This document shows, one piece after another, positions 24,572-39,500 of a DNA stretch of 64,000 nucleotides (position 1 is the stretch's first letter; every line of letters begins with the position of its first letter). The position numbers and the translations under genes were made by a program. Location of the stretch: NCBI GenBank assembly GCA_951804985.1, contig OX638132.1:4259529-4323528 (forward strand). The letters run 5' to 3'. The notes under the pieces were generated by a model, which made no database searches, was not told where the DNA came from, and saw only the letters and a list, made by a program, of their open reading frames with translations. This DNA comes from Dryomyza anilis. Its lineage: Eukaryota > Arthropoda > Insecta > Diptera > Dryomyzidae.

Positions 24572-24892
24572 TAGCCGCGGTAGCTCAGTGGTTAGTGCGT
24601 TAGACTGCGAGCCGAAAGGTCCCCGGTTCAAGCCTGGACTGGGGCTAACAACATCTTTTCATAGAAACATTTTTCTATACCGCGCTACCTCTCGTCAGTA
24701 AATGGCAAACCTACGAGAGTAAAACCATTGCCTATGAAAAAGCTCTCACCCGCCGTTCGGATTCGGCAATAAACTGTAGGTCCCACCACTTTGAGTACAA
24801 ATATAACAAGCACAGCTCAAAATGGTGAGAGAGCTCGGCCGAAGTTCTATACAGAACTGTAGCGCCAAACTATTATATTATTATTATTATAT
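24572..24892 (+). mobile_element. tRNA-derived SINE, copy 3
   Basis: Intact box A (TAGCTCAGTGG) and box B (GGTTCAAGCC), full body and an ATT-rich tail. TTTCTTATATA occurs on both sides (about 24557 and 24891), an 11-bp target duplication typical of LINE-driven insertion. Confidence 0.88.
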
Positions 24893-25210
24893 TTCTTATA
24901 TACAATTATTTTATTAAACGAAAAGTTTCATTAAAAAATTTGGTATTAAAATGTGTAAATAGAAGTATCATGGAAATTTGCACATAGCCAACAATATACC
25001 TTTTATTTGTCAACTTCATGTAAACTCTTTGTTTTAATTAACAATTAACTCCAAATTAGTGAATTTATGCAAATGTATTCCGTTAGATTAGACGTGTACA
25101 AAAAGTCAGACTTTACAATAAAATTAATTTATGTAAATTAATTCTGTTAATTTAGACACGTCAGATTGTGTCTTAGTAGAATAATTTCTGTAGCATAATT
25201 TGATAAAACG

Positions 25211-25697
25211 TACACAGAAAAATCATGTACATCATATTGATGAATTCCGTTCTTCAAACCAATTCAATCACACAAAAAAAAATTCTACCAACTACTAAAA
25301 TATTCATCATATTGATTAATTTATTCATTGAATTAAAATCGTATTTTTTAAATGTTTTTCATTTTTAATATTTTTTCTCATAAAATTTTAAACTAAAATG
25401 TGTCTATTTACACATTTATGTATTTATAAAATACATAAAAAATTTGAAAAAAATTATTTTTACTAAAAAATTATTTTAACAAAAAAAAACAATTGAAAAA
25501 AAAATTTGTACGGTTAAATTTTTATCGATTTTTTTTTTTTGCTATTTTTTTTTTTTAACTTTTTTAAATTATAGATATTATGATTATATTCATCAATGTG
25601 ACGATTCAAATTCATTGTATTGATTATTTTGTTCATATATATAATGAATGCATTCATCAATATTTCATTTAATGAACAGTTGTATTTTTTCTGTGTA
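25211..25697. mobile_element. AT-rich MITE with TACACAGAAAAA termini
   Basis: TACACAGAAAAATCATG at the left and TATTTTTTCTGTGTA at the right are inverted. Inside, TTGATGAAT/ATTCATCAA motifs recur in both orientations. Similar TTCATCAA-TGATGAA motifs at 2150-2345 may be a decayed relative. Confidence 0.6.
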
Positions 25698-26984
25698 GCC
25701 ATTCAATTATATATAAAACAAAATAAAACCTATGTTGCATAGATACTGTAAAACTTTCTTTAAAATGGAAAATATGCTGTTTCTACACTAAGAAAAAAAC
25801 GTGAACTTTAAAATTTAAGGCGTTTTTTTTTTTAGACTGGTGTGAGGCCCATACTATGATTTGTGAAATGGTCACTGAGGAAACCTGAACAGGTTTTGAA
25901 GTTTTCAACAATTGTAATTATTTAAAAAGTTGCAAACAACATATAAAAAATAAACTCTAATAATAAAAATTATTAAAGCAATAAAATTCTGGTAGTCAAA
26001 GAGGTATAACAGATAATATTCTTTTGATTGATGGCACAGACAGTATAACAAATAATACGAGATATGGTTGGCATGCAGCAAAAAAACACAAACAAAATAT
26101 CACGTCGCGTTTAACCGGAAAGGCATAGAAAGGACATAGAAGAACAGGACTAACAAGTTGTTAAATACTAGATAACTAATACGAAAAAAAAAAAATAAAG
26201 AAAATATAAAAAATTCCAAATGACGAAGAACAGCCAGATAAATAGCGAGATAGACAGCTGCATAGACATTGCGATGCTGTAATATATGCTTCTGTAAAAC
26301 CAGTAGATATTATAGGACGGACAGGTATAGTTGAAACTTTAAGAGGTTTAAAACATGAGAAGAGGAAGTAACAATAACTTTTGCTTTTTTTTTTCTTAGA
26401 TTATGGATTTCATATAGGCACAAATTTTGTTCACAAAAAACAAAAATATATAGAAATAAAATTCATAAAAAAGAAAGGTCATACAAGAGTTTGTTAAAAA
26501 TTTTATAACAAAATTCACAAAAATTAGTTTTCATCATCATAATAAAAAAAAACGCAAATTTTGAAAAAAAAAAAAAAATATATCACTAAAAATACAAAGT
26601 TTCCATTAATTTATAATTATAATCATAAAAATACATTTGAAAGTAGCATTTTCATTGACATTCTCAATGACAACATTTCTATCGGGCATAATCATGGTTG
26701 TCACAAGTGCTGTGCTGCAGTGATATTTAATTCAATGGCAGTTACTAAAGCCACAGGATGTCGGGCCCTGTCATTTGAAAATGTGGTAGATATGACGAAA
26801 CCATGTGGTCGGTGGGTAGTTAAGCCAAACCGATTGCTCAATGATGATGCTAAATCAGCTGAAGTAGAGGAAAGGTGTAAAATACTTGATAAGGGATTTG
26901 CGAAATAATAATTTCTGACAGCGTCATTTGCTCACTACGACGTTGACGACTTTGATTTTGCAGTAGTTCTAATGCAGCATTGTT

Positions 26985-27535
26985 ATAAATTCTCAATTGT
27001 TATGAATAATTCATAATTGTTATGTCTAATTCATAATTATTTTGAATAATTCATAATTGTTATGTTTAATTCTCAATTGTTATGAATAATTCATAAATGT
27101 TATGAGTAATTCATTATTTTAATGGATAATTCATTATTTTTATGAATCATTTTTTCTTTGTATGCATAATTCATAATTTTTTATGTATCATTCATAATTT
27201 TTATTATTAATTGTTACGAATAATACATAATATTTATGAAAAGTTCATAATTTTTATGATTAATTCATAATTTGTATGGATAATTCATAATTTATATGGA
27301 TAATTTATAATTTGTATGAATATTTCAGTATTTTTAAGAATAAATCACAATTTTTTGAATAATTCATAGTTTTTTTTTAAGAATTATATATACTGTTATG
27401 AATAATTCACAATTTTTTTAAATAATTCACAATTTTTTTAAATAATTCATAATTTATATAGTTAATTCATAATTTTAATGAATAATTTAAAATTTGCATG
27501 AATAATTCACATTTTTTTTTTTTTTTTAATACAGT
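26985..27535. repeat. About 20-bp ATAATTCATAATTTTTATGA tandem repeat
   Basis: Some 25 degenerate units of TAATTCATAATTGTTATGAA type, fading to T-rich sequence at the right end. Confidence 0.75.
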
Positions 27536-29377
27536 GTCAATGAACAAAAATTTCGTAATAGCATGAATTTAAAGATTAATTATATTGGTCTTACGTTGCC
27601 GGTGGCAACACTGGCACTATCAGTGGTTTGGCTGCATAGTATGAAAGGATTTAATGTACAGATGTTATGGGAAAACAGAAAGCACGCTAATTGCAAATCT
27701 CAAAGACAACCGTATAAATGAATGTAAAGTCGGAGTTCTGTGTGTACGATAGATAAACCACTGAAACAGTGTAATAATAATGAGATTATAACTCTAAAGT
27801 AGTAAACAAGTAGTAAAGCAATATTTAATCAATTTATAAAATCATATAGTAATCATTGTAGGATTAAACTATTTTACGATGATTTTTAAATTCGTTAAAA
27901 TTCTCATAACTTTGTCAAACTTGAAATTAAGGGTGTGTGCGAGTTCGACTAAATTACTGACTGAACTAAATTGTACGAGTTTGTATTCCACCGCTATTCG
28001 ATAACCGGTAATTGCTAAAGTCTCTAATAAATCGATTATCATATGTCTTTTTGTAGTCTTCCAATTTTGATCAATTTAGTGTGCTCAAAAATTTGCTAAA
28101 TTGAAAAGTAAACGCTGCTTTACCGACAAAATTTAGTTTAGTCAGAAATTTAGTCGATTTCGCACACACACTTAAAATAAAATTTGGTTATCGAATATTT
28201 AAGATCGATTCGATTCGACCAACATATTCGGTTGTCTCAACTATTAAGTCGATTTTTAGCATAGTTGCCAGATGAAATTCTCACAGAGGAATTTTCTCAC
28301 AAATTCTGACAAAAGAAACCCAAACTCTCACCATACTTCAAATACGCACAATTTCTCAATCAGTTCCTGATCATAACAGGTAAATAATTTCTACAAGGGT
28401 ATATAATACTATTTTTGGAGCCAACCGAATATGAAAATTCCATCAACTAATGTATATAAATTCCTGCTGACTGATATAGGTAGTTACAACTTACATTTCT
28501 ACATTCATATCCGAAGAGAATATTTATGTATCATTCCAGAAATCGTGGTAATAAAGTAAAGATGCCGTTTTTTAAATCGTATATTTTGATTTTGTTAAAT
28601 ATGAAATGTAAATAAATATCAAACCCAATAAGCACAAAGTACAGATTTCGTCACTAATTCTAGATATTTTTGTTAGTTTGGCAGTAGATACGTAACGATA
28701 TTTAAATGGAAAATGTAGAGAATTCCTTGTCCCATGACACAGTTTTTCTATATATCGATTCTCATTTTTTTTTTTTGTAAATTTGAATAGTATTTTTCGT
28801 GATTCAATACAGATTTCTAGATAGATTTCGAATCTTAGACAAGAACCGATTCAATTCTACGTATCGATACATATTCGTTACATGTTAATCCAGAAATCCA
28901 GACTCGTTTATGAAATGTGTTGCTTGGGATGAGGAATACTAAATATGAAGATTTTCAATGCTCAAATAGTATTGTTATATGTCATAAAATATAAATATTT
29001 AATTGTTTTATGGTTTTCATAGAACAACAACTTTGTTAAACAACTGAAAATGCAATTAGGTCATGTTGCAACACCATTTTCAGTGCGACTTGATTTTATT
29101 TGCAATAAAAACGATATCGTTAAAACTTTGATTGATACAGCATCGTGTGTGTGAATGAAACTCACAAAAGCGTAAAATTAACGTGATTACACAAATTATG
29201 CACATCTATTAATAATGAATTTTTTGACACGATATTAAATAACGAATTATTTTTAATTTGTACACATAAATTAATTTTTATGAATTGGAATTAAAATTAA
29301 AAAATTTATTTATATTTGTTATTATTTATACCTTTGCTACGCAAAACTTTTTTTTATGAAATATTAAGAGCACATAT

Positions 29378-30525
29378 CGTCACTATCATGCTAAAGGGGG
29401 CGAATGTGCAAATTTGACATTTGCGTTGTTTTACATTTTTCAATGTAGTATTATCTCAAGTATCACTCAAGTATCACGTGTCGTTATTTCTAGCCACAAA
29501 AGACAAAACAGAAAGGACGATTTTGAAAAATTGAAAATCTTGTCATGCCAAAAGAGGCGAATCTTCTTGTTTTTTCGCCATAACTTTTTATTGATACGAG
29601 ATAAAATAGTGATGTAAGGCATTTATTGTTCGTTTTTAAAGCACCTATCGATCTGCATCATCAATTAAAAATATTTTCTTGCAAATAACAAATATTCGAA
29701 AAATTGATAATATTGTCATGTCAAACGGGCGAATCTTTTCATTTTTTCGCCATAACTTTTTATTTATACGAGATAAAATAGTTTTGTAAGGCATTTATTT
29801 ATTGTATGTTTTTAAAGCACCATTTGCCATTTCTTATTTGCAGGAAAAAATGTTTGGCAAAATATTTTTAAATAATGATACCAATTGATAGGTGCTTCAA
29901 AAACAAACAATAAATACCTTTACATTTTATATCGTAGCAATAAAAAGTTATGGCGAAAAAACGAAAAGATTCGCCCTTTTGGCATGACAAGATTTTTCAA
30001 TTTTTCAAATTCCTTCGTTTTTTTTTTGCTATAACATTTTATTGGTGCAAGATAAAATAGTGGTGTAAAGGTATTAATTGTTTGTTTTTGAAGCACCTAT
30101 CAATTGGCATCATTATTTAAAAATATGTTGCCAAACATGTTTTCCTGCAAATAACAAATGGCAAATTAATATATGGAAAAAAATATTTTTAAATAATGAT
30201 GCCAAAGATAGGTGCTTTAAAAACAAACATGTACTGCCTTCACATTGCTATTTTATCTTGCGCTAATAAAAAGTTATAGCATAAAATCAAAAATATTTGC
30301 GTTTTGGTCAGTATATAGCCTCACAAAATCCATATTTATAATTCAGTAAGTTGTCCAAATCCAAAGATATTTTATATACGTTATAAGAATTGATAAATAA
30401 ACCAAAATAACAGAAAAAAATTAAAGAAATCTTAATTTTGCTAATTTTTAAAGCACTTTAAACTTTAAAACTTGATTTCCCAACATTTTTAAAAATGCAC
30501 GTTCGCCCCTTTGACAATTCAAGTT
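29378..30525. mobile_element. About 1.1-kb element with CGTCAC...GGGGCGAA ends, copy 1
   Basis: It begins CGTCACTATCATGCTAAAGG and ends GTTCGCCCCTTTGACA. Inside are alternating direct and inverted modules: a TTTTTCGCCATAACTTTTTA block, AAGCACCTATCGAT and AAATAACAAATGGC. It matches 58161-59126 throughout. No coding capacity is seen. Confidence 0.7.
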
Positions 30526-31523
30526 TTTGTATTTTGTAGCCGCGTTCTCTCTAAGTAAGAATATGAAAACGGTTTTCCAATATCAATTATTTTATATATT
30601 TTAATCCCAATTGAAATGGTACTATGACTGGTTCAAATTAATTAATACAAATTAATTAAATTCAAATTTGATGGTACTTGCACCTTTAAAATGAAATGAA
30701 AACCGTAAACGAATTGTTATTGGACAACCATTTTCATATTCATACTCAGTGATGTGTCACTCAGCGTCCTGTACGTCCTTTTTCCAAATATTCGACTTAT
30801 TACGATAACAATAGAAATATAACAAGTACCACATATTATTATTATTTATAATACAGTTGAAAAACAAGAAAATTGACAAGACAGCTGTTAGTAATAGCAC
30901 AACATTATTTTTTTGCGTGTAGTTTGAGAAAGTTTCGAGGCAACGAAGATGTCCCGCGACATGGCAGACTGGGTATTATAAACTATGAATAAATTTAGAT
31001 ATCATAAACCTAAGGATACACAAAAATATCTACAATGTTGTAAGATGTGTGTAAAGAAACTTTCAGTTACAAACAAAATCGATAATCACGTGCAAAGTTT
31101 ACGTAATTGAAATATAAAAAGGTATGAAAGAATAAGGGTAAAATGAGTGGCTCATAATTTGTCGTTATAGTCGTATTAACGTCTACATGGAAAACAGCGC
31201 CGGGGGGATTGGACTTCAAATGGGTGGCACATGGCAAGACATGTGTGTTTGGGTGGCATGTTGGTTAACAACAAATAATACCACGCGATTACAACATAAG
31301 TTTGTTACTTACTGCTGAGCACAACGAGAGCTTAAGAATAGAAGGCCTGATTTTCTCGTCAATTTTCTCGACTATCCACAGCACAACAACAGCTGCTGGT
31401 TCAATGTACTACAGGGCAGCAACAACAGCAACCAACATGTTGCTGGTCACAATTAAATAATTTAAAAAAAGCGTGTGTAACAATAAATTAAATATTAACA
31501 CACAATATACATACTGCGAATAT

Positions 31524-31833
31524 ATAATAATAATAGTTTGGCACTACAGTTCTATAAGAACTTAGGCCGAGCCCTCTTACCATTTTGAGCTGTGCGTGTT
31601 ATATTTGTACTCAAAATGGTGGGACCTACAGTTTATTGCCGAATCCGAACGGCGGGTGAGAGGTTTTCATAGGCAATGTTTTTACTCTCGGAGGTTTGCC
31701 ATTTACTGCCGAGAGGTAGTGCGGTATAGAAAAATGTTTCTATGAAAAGATGTTGTTAGCCCCAGTCCAGACTTGAGCCGGGGACCTTTCGGCTCACAGT
31801 CCAACGCACTAACCACTGAGCTAACGCGGCTAC
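31524..31833 (-). mobile_element. tRNA-derived SINE, copy 4
   Basis: Reverse-oriented copy with box A (TAGCTCAGTGG, last T variable) and B near 31770-31830. A 12-bp target duplication GAATATATAATA lies at 31518 and 31834. A false 80-aa minus-strand ORF crosses it. Confidence 0.88.
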
Positions 31834-31954
31834 GAATATATAATATAGAATAAAATAGGATTTTTGTTATTATTGTACACCTTTGATTTATGGTATTTAT
31901 AATACACCTTGAAACCCTAATTTCGGTATATACGATAAACACCAAGGAAAATTG

Positions 31955-32380
31955 AGTTTGGTTTGGTGAGTTTGATGTGGTGAGTTTGGTGTGGTGAGTT
32001 TGGTGTGGTTAGTTTGGTGTGGTGTGTTTGGTGTGGTGAGTTTGGTGTGGTGAGTTTGATGTGGTGAGTTTGGTGTGGTGAGTTTGATGTGGTGAGTTTG
32101 GTGTGGTGAGTTTGGTGTGGTGAGTTTGGTGTGGTGAGTTTGGTGTGGTGAGTTTGGTGTGGTGAGTTTGGTAAGGTTAGTTTGGTAAGGTTAGTTTGGT
32201 AAGGTTAGTTTGGTAAGTTTGGTGTGATTAGTTTGGTAAGTTTGGTGTGGTTAGTTTGGTAAGGTTAGTTTGGTAAGGTTAGTTTGGTAAGATTAGTTTG
32301 GTAAGGTTAGTTTGGTAAGGTTAGTTTGGTAACGTTAGTTTGGTAAGGTTAGTTTGGTAAGTTTGGTGTGGTGAGTTTTG
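31955..32380 (+). repeat. GTGGTGAGTTTG / AAGGTTAGTTTGGT minisatellite, locus 3
   Basis: The first half is fairly homogeneous TGTGGTGAGTTTGG (14 bp). The second half switches to TAAGGTTAGTTTGG, a variant that has expanded on its own. It is related to arrays at 3126 and 11970. Confidence 0.88.
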
Positions 32381-34119
32381 AGTGGGGTCAATATTCAACA
32401 TTTACATATTTTAATAATAGTTTATTAAAAAATATACATTATGTATTTTTAATAAAATAATCCATAATATCGAATTTAAATGTCTCAATTTGGTTAAAAT
32501 GAAATGCGCTTGAATAAATAATATTATTTGATTAGTTTTATGGCACTGTTTGATTTTAGGGGAGGAGCGGTTGTTGCGCCAGACTATTTCAATTTTAATT
32601 TTCATGCAAACCTAATCATTTTAATGAAAATGCGCAGTTGAAACTATCGTCAGCGTCAGCTCATTTCACCAATTAGTTGGGAAATTCACAGCCCAATTGG
32701 CACCTACAGAATCGGTAACAAAATCACAGTGCCTGCCCACTAAACTGCTACACTATGCCACCTAGCTATTCCCCCTATTAACACCAACTACCCCAAGTTC
32801 GATGCTGACAACCGCAAATTCACTTGAGGCCGCCGACGAACGACGGCCATAATTCATTTTATATTGATGTTGACAGCAGACAGGGTTGCCATGTTGGCGC
32901 GAAAATCAACACTGCCACCAACAGCCGAAACCGCGCAACTCGTGAATTTAACTAAAGCAGGAAGAGGAAAATGTGGAAGAAGAGAAAATTAAATAAAAAT
33001 AATATTTAATAAGTTGGGGAAAATCATTTAAAGCGTAGATTGTAAAATATATTGAATTTCACTTGCTGATAATAAAATCATTTTTATGTGATTTTCTTAA
33101 CTTATTTTGTGCTACGCTTTGCTGCGTTATTCGCAACAAGAACCATGCGCATTTAAATTGCTTATGCTAAATATTAGCATCACAAAACAGTTTACATACG
33201 AATTACAATAGCAAACAAACCAAAAGAATGCCGATGAATAAAACACACTTTTTATAAAATATGCAAGAAATGAAATTGAAAACGAAAATATTATATTACG
33301 CCATTTTTGGCGGCTAGAGGAAGACGACGACTACGTCAATCGATGACAGCTAATTTTGATTTTTGAATTTTTGCGCCTTATTGTGTAAACATTTATGCAA
33401 GAACGAGAACGAAACTGAACGATCGAAAACTATCAAACCATTGTCATCAAAAATTATCAGACAAAATCCAAACAATATTTACTCAGTGTATGTTACTTAA
33501 TTGCGCAATTTATCGAGAACAAATTGATAAGTATTGCAAATATAGTTTATTGCTGCAGTACGTAAAGTCCAATAAGTTTCATAAAAGCAACACAAAAAAT
33601 AGTGACCTTTTATCATATCATTTAATCAAGTGTCAATAACATCAACCAAAAAAAGAAAAAACTTTCATTTTTTAGCCACTTAATAAATTATGAATTAACC
33701 AACAAACAACATGCAAAATATGTAGTTGCTGCGAATGCGTACAAAATGCACGCGTGTAACGCACGATCCGATCAGCAAATGAGTCGAGCTTTTGGCCCAA
33801 TTTTAGAAAGCTGTGAATGGCACAACCATCAGCTAACTGAAGTGACTGACCTACATTTGCCATAATGGCCCAGCAATAATACATTAAAGTGAATAATAGT
33901 TAAAAGTGATCGGACAAAAATTAAAGTGATTTTGTAATTAATATATGAATTTAATTTAAAATATGAAGACAGCTAAGTGGGAATTACAACTGAGTTGAAT
34001 GCTTAAATGATTGTTAAATCATGACTTTAAACTGATTTATGTAGATTTATTAAACAGATGTTTAATATGTATAAAATATGCATTAAATATGAAAATGAAA
34101 TCGATGGGAATTGCAGTAA

Positions 34120-35420
34120 AACTAATATAAATTGAAATGAATATGCATTTAATATAAATTAAATATGAATTAAATAGGACTTTAAGATATAATATGAATT
34201 GAATTGAATATGCATTGAATATAAATTGAATATAAATTGAATATGAATTGACTATGAATTGAATATTAATTGAATATGAATTGAATATGAATTGAATATG
34301 AATTGAATATGAATTGAATATGAATTGAATATGAATTGAATATGAATTGAATATGAATTGAATATGAATTGAATATGAATTGAATATGAATTGAATATGA
34401 ATTGAATATGAATTGAATATGAATTGAATATGAATTGAATATGAATTGAATATGAATTGAATATGAATTGAATATGAATTGAATATGAATTGAATATGAA
34501 TTGAATATGAATTGAATATGAATTGAATATGAATTGAATATGAATTGAATATGAATTGAATATGAATTGAAAATGAATTGAATATGAATTGAATATGAAT
34601 TGAATATGAATTGAATATGAATTGAATATGAATCGAATTTGAATTAAATAATAATTGAATATGAATTGACAATAAATTGAATATGAATTGAATTTGAATT
34701 GAATTTGAATAGAATATGAATTGAATATGAATTGAATATGAATATGAATATAAATTGAATATGAATATAAATTAAATATGAATTGAATATGAATTGAATA
34801 TGAATTGAATATGAATTGAATATGAATTGAATATGAATTGAATATGAATTGAATATGAATTGAATATGAATTGAATATGAATTGAATATGAATTGAATAT
34901 GAATTGAATATGAATTGAATATGAATTGAATATGAATTGAATATGAATTGAATATGAATTGAATATGAATTGAATATGAATTGAATATGAATTGAATATG
35001 AATTGAATATGAATTGAATATGAATTGAATATGAATTGAATATGAATTGAATATGAATTGAATATGAATTGAATATGAATTGAATATGAATTGAATATGA
35101 ATTGAATATGAATTGAATATGAATTGAATATGAATTGAATATGAATTGAATATGAATTGAATATGAATTGAATATGAATTGAATATGAATTGAATATGAA
35201 TTGAATATGAATTGAATATGAATTGAATATGAATTGAATATGAATTGAATATGAATTAAATATGAATTGAATTAGAATTGAACATGAATTGAATATGAAA
35301 TGAATATAAATTGAGTATGAATATGAATTAAATATGAATTGAGTAAGAATTGAATACGAATTGAATACGAATTGAATAGAATAGAATATGTATCAAATAT
35401 GAATAGAATTTTATTTAAAT
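34120..35420 (+). repeat. 11-bp satellite ATATGAATTGA, block 1
   Basis: On the order of a hundred tandem units of ATTGAATATGA, nearly perfect in 34270-35260 and decaying at both ends. Three units make 33 bp, so long false ORFs appear (SIHIQFIFN type on the minus strand). Block 2 carries the same unit inverted. Confidence 0.95.
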
Positions 35421-35924
35421 TTAATTTGTACATTTTATGAACATAAAATCAATGAAATAAACGAAAAGTAATCAAATATTATTAAATTTTATTTAATTTA
35501 ATAAATTTAACCATAACCTGAAAATGTGTGACTTGTGATTAATAATTTTTATTCACCAAAAACGTTTTTTTTTTTTCTATGCGTTGTCAACAATTTTTTT
35601 TTATCGTTTTTATGAATGTTTTATGTGGCGTCTGCAAAAATAATTAACAAAACATAAACAGACTATAAGAAAAAATGTGCAACAGGCGCATTTAAAGTTT
35701 TATTTTTTGTTAATAAGCAAAAATTCATTCAGTTTCAATTGCAGCAGCTTATTCTCCTTCGTCTCGATGTTGTTGTTAATGGCTTTTGTAGGTCAAGCAA
35801 CAAAAGTGCAGCGCCGCCATTGCGAAATTTCGTAATATACAGCAGCAACGTGTTAAACATAGACCGTAATAATAATAAAAATTATAAAATAATAAAAATA
35901 ATAATAAAAGTAGGCGCTTCATAG

Positions 35925-35960
35925 TCAGTTGGCAGCCATTCGTCACTCGCAATTGATTCG
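35925..35960 (+). promoter_or_regulatory. Possible Inr/DPE core promoter on the plus strand
   Basis: TCAGTT (35925-35930) is a dipteran initiator match. TGATTC at exactly +28 to +33 fits the DPE in five of six positions. It lies in a GC-richer island between the two satellite blocks and is antisense to pum. No open frame follows convincingly, so the product, if any, would be non-coding. Confidence 0.25.
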
Positions 35961-36524
35961 CACAGCGCTTTCAATATTGAAAGCGCAAAAAACTTGAATT
36001 TTATTTGGTTACATTTGTCCGTCGTTCATCCTTGACTGAGACATAGAAAAAAGCAGCATCGTCACGCACGCACGACGTCGTTCGCAGCGCTTACGTAAAA
36101 ACACGAAAATGCGTTAACAAAGTTGTAAAAAAAAAATGTGCGTCGTCGATCGTCCAAGTCTCAAAGTCAAGCGCCAAAGCTTTGTGACTGAGTTGATTTT
36201 TATTTTTTTATCATAAACTTGTTGAACGTGTTTTCTCTCGGTTTTGTTTTATTTTAGTTTCGTTTCATTTCAACACAGTTCAACATGCGTAACGCATTTT
36301 GTTGTTTTTATTGTTCTTTTGCCATTGTCTAATTTTGGCATTTATTGAAATTGAGCTGTTGAATTTATTTTTAGCCGGTTTTTGTAACTTTCAATTGAAT
36401 TTAAATTATTGGACTTAATTTCATTTTCGTTTTTACTTATTTCACAATGCGAATGTAAAATGTAAAAATTATTTAAAAACTTGGAAAAAATATGAAATCG
36501 ATATAATTGAATATTTATTATATT

Positions 36525-39500
36525 TAAATCATATTCAATTCATATTCAATTTAAATTCAAGTCATATTGAATTCATATTCATTCAATTTATATTGAATTC
36601 ATATTCATTCAATTCATATTGAATTCATATTCATTCAATTCATATTCAATTCACATTCAATTCATATTCATTCAATTCATATTCAATTCACATTCAATTC
36701 ATATTCAATTCACATTCAATTCATATTCAATTCATATTCAATTCATATTCAATTCATATTCAATTCATAATTAATTCATAATTAATTCATATTCAATTCA
36801 TATTCAATTCATATTCCATTCATATTCAATTCATATTCAATTCATATTCAATTCATATTCAATTCATATTCAATTCATATTCAATTCATATTCAATTCAT
36901 ATTCAATTCATATTCAATTCATATTCAATTCATATTCAATTCATATTCAATTCATATTCAATTCATATTCAATTCATATTCAATTCATATTCAATTCATA
37001 TTCAATTTATATTCTATTCATATTCAATTCGTATTCAATTCATATTCAATTCATATTCAATTCATATTCAATTCATTTTCAATTCATATTCAATTCATAT
37101 TCAATTCATATTCAATTCATATTCAATTCATATTCAATTCATATTCAATTCATATTCAATTCATATTCAATTCATATTCAATTCATATTCAATTCATATT
37201 CAATTCATATTCAATTCATATTCAATTCATATTCAATTCATATTCAATTCATATTCAATTCATATTCAATTCATATTCAATCAATATTCAATTCATATTC
37301 AATTCATATTCAATTCATATTCAATTCATATTCAATTCATATTCAATTCATATTCAATTCATATTCAATTCATATTCAATTCATATTCAATTCATATTCA
37401 ATTCATATTCAATTCATATTCAATTCATATTCAATTCATATTCAATTCATATTCAATTCATATTCAATTCATATTCAATTCATATTCAATTCATATTCAA
37501 TTCATATTCAATTCAAATTCAATTCATATTCAATTCATATTCAATTCATATTCAATTCATATTCAATTCATATTCAATTCATATTCAATTCATATTCAAT
37601 TCATATTCAATTCATATTCAATTCATATTCAATTCATATTCAATTCATATTCAATTCATATTCAATTCATATTCAATTCATATTCAATTCATATTTAATT
37701 CATATTTAATTCATATTCAATTCATATTCAATATTCAATTCATATTCAATATTCAATTCATATTCAATTCATATTCAATTCATATTTAATTTATATTCAA
37801 TCCATATTCAATTCATATTCATTTCTTATTCAATTCATATTCAATTCATATTCAATTCATATTCAATTCATATTCAATTCATATTCAATTCATATTCAAT
37901 TCATATTCAAATCATATTCAATTCATATTCAATTCATATTCAATTCATATTCAATTCATATTCAATTCATATTCAATTCATATTCAATTCATATTCAATT
38001 CATATTCAATTCATATTCAATTCATATTCAATTCATATTCATATTCAATTTAAATTCAATTCATATTTAATTCATATTCAATTCATATTTAATTCATATT
38101 CAATTCATATTCAATTCATATTCAATTCATATTCAATACATATTCAATTCATATTCAATTCATATTCAATTCATATTCAATTCATATTCAATTCATATTC
38201 AATTCATATTCAATTCATATTCAATTCATATTCAATTCATATTCAATTCATATTTAATTCATATTCAATTCATATTCAATTCATATTGAATTCATATTCA
38301 TATTCATATTCAATTCATATTCAATTCATATTCAATTCATATTCAATTCATATTCAATTCATATTCAATTCATATTCAATTCATATTTAATTCATATTTA
38401 ATTCATATTTAATTCATATTTAATTCATATTCATATTCAATTCATATTCAATTCATATTCAATTCATATTCAATTCATATTCAATTCATATTCAATTCAT
38501 ATTTAATTCATATTCAATTCATATTCATATTCAATTCATATTTAATTCATATTCATATTCAATTCATATTCAATTCATATTCAATTCATATTCAATTCAT
38601 ATTTAATTCATATTCAATTCATATTCTATTCATATTCAATTCATATTTAATTCATATTCAATTCATATTCAATTCATATTCAATTCATATTCAATTCATA
38701 TTCAATTCATATTCAATTCATATTCAATTCATATTCAATTCATATTCAATTCATATTCAATTCATATTCAATTCATATTCAATTCATATTCAATTCATAT
38801 TCAATTCATATTCAATTCATATTCAATTCATATTCAATTCATATTCAATTCATATTCAATTCATATTCAATTCATATTCAATTCATATTCAATTCATATT
38901 CAATTTATATTCAATTCATATTCAATTCATATTCAATTCATATTCAATTCATATTCAATTCATATTCAATTCATATTCAATTCATATTCAATTCATATTC
39001 AATTCATATTCAATTCATATTCAATTCATATTCAATTCATATTCAATTCATATTCAATTCATATTCAATTCATATTCAATTCATATTCAATTCATATTCA
39101 ATTCATATTCAATTCATATTCAATTCATATTCAATTCATATTCAAATCATATTCAATTCATATTCAATTCATATTCAATTCATATTCCATTCATATTCAA
39201 TTCATATTCAATTCATATTCAATTCAATTCATATTCAATTCATATTCAATTCATATTCAATTCATATTCAATTCATATTCAATTCATAATCAATTCATAT
39301 TCAATTCATATTCAATTCATATTCAATTCATTTTCAATTCATATTCAATTCATATTCAATTCATATTCAATTCATATTCAATTCATATTCAATTCATATT
39401 CAATTCATATTCAATTCATATTCAATTCATATTCAATTCATATTCAATTCATATTCAATTCATATTCAATTCATATTCAATTCATATTCAATTCATATTC

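Noticed and set aside
26561..26908. 115-aa plus-strand ORF with HNHGCHKCC and a non-repetitive C-terminus
   Set aside because: The first third is poly-A derived, no family is recognised, and there is no promoter or splice context; a real exon cannot be excluded but is not supported.
34037..34672. 211-aa minus-strand ORF of SIHIQFIFN repeats
   Set aside because: A direct translation of the 11-bp satellite (33 bp = 11 codons) with no independent coding signal.
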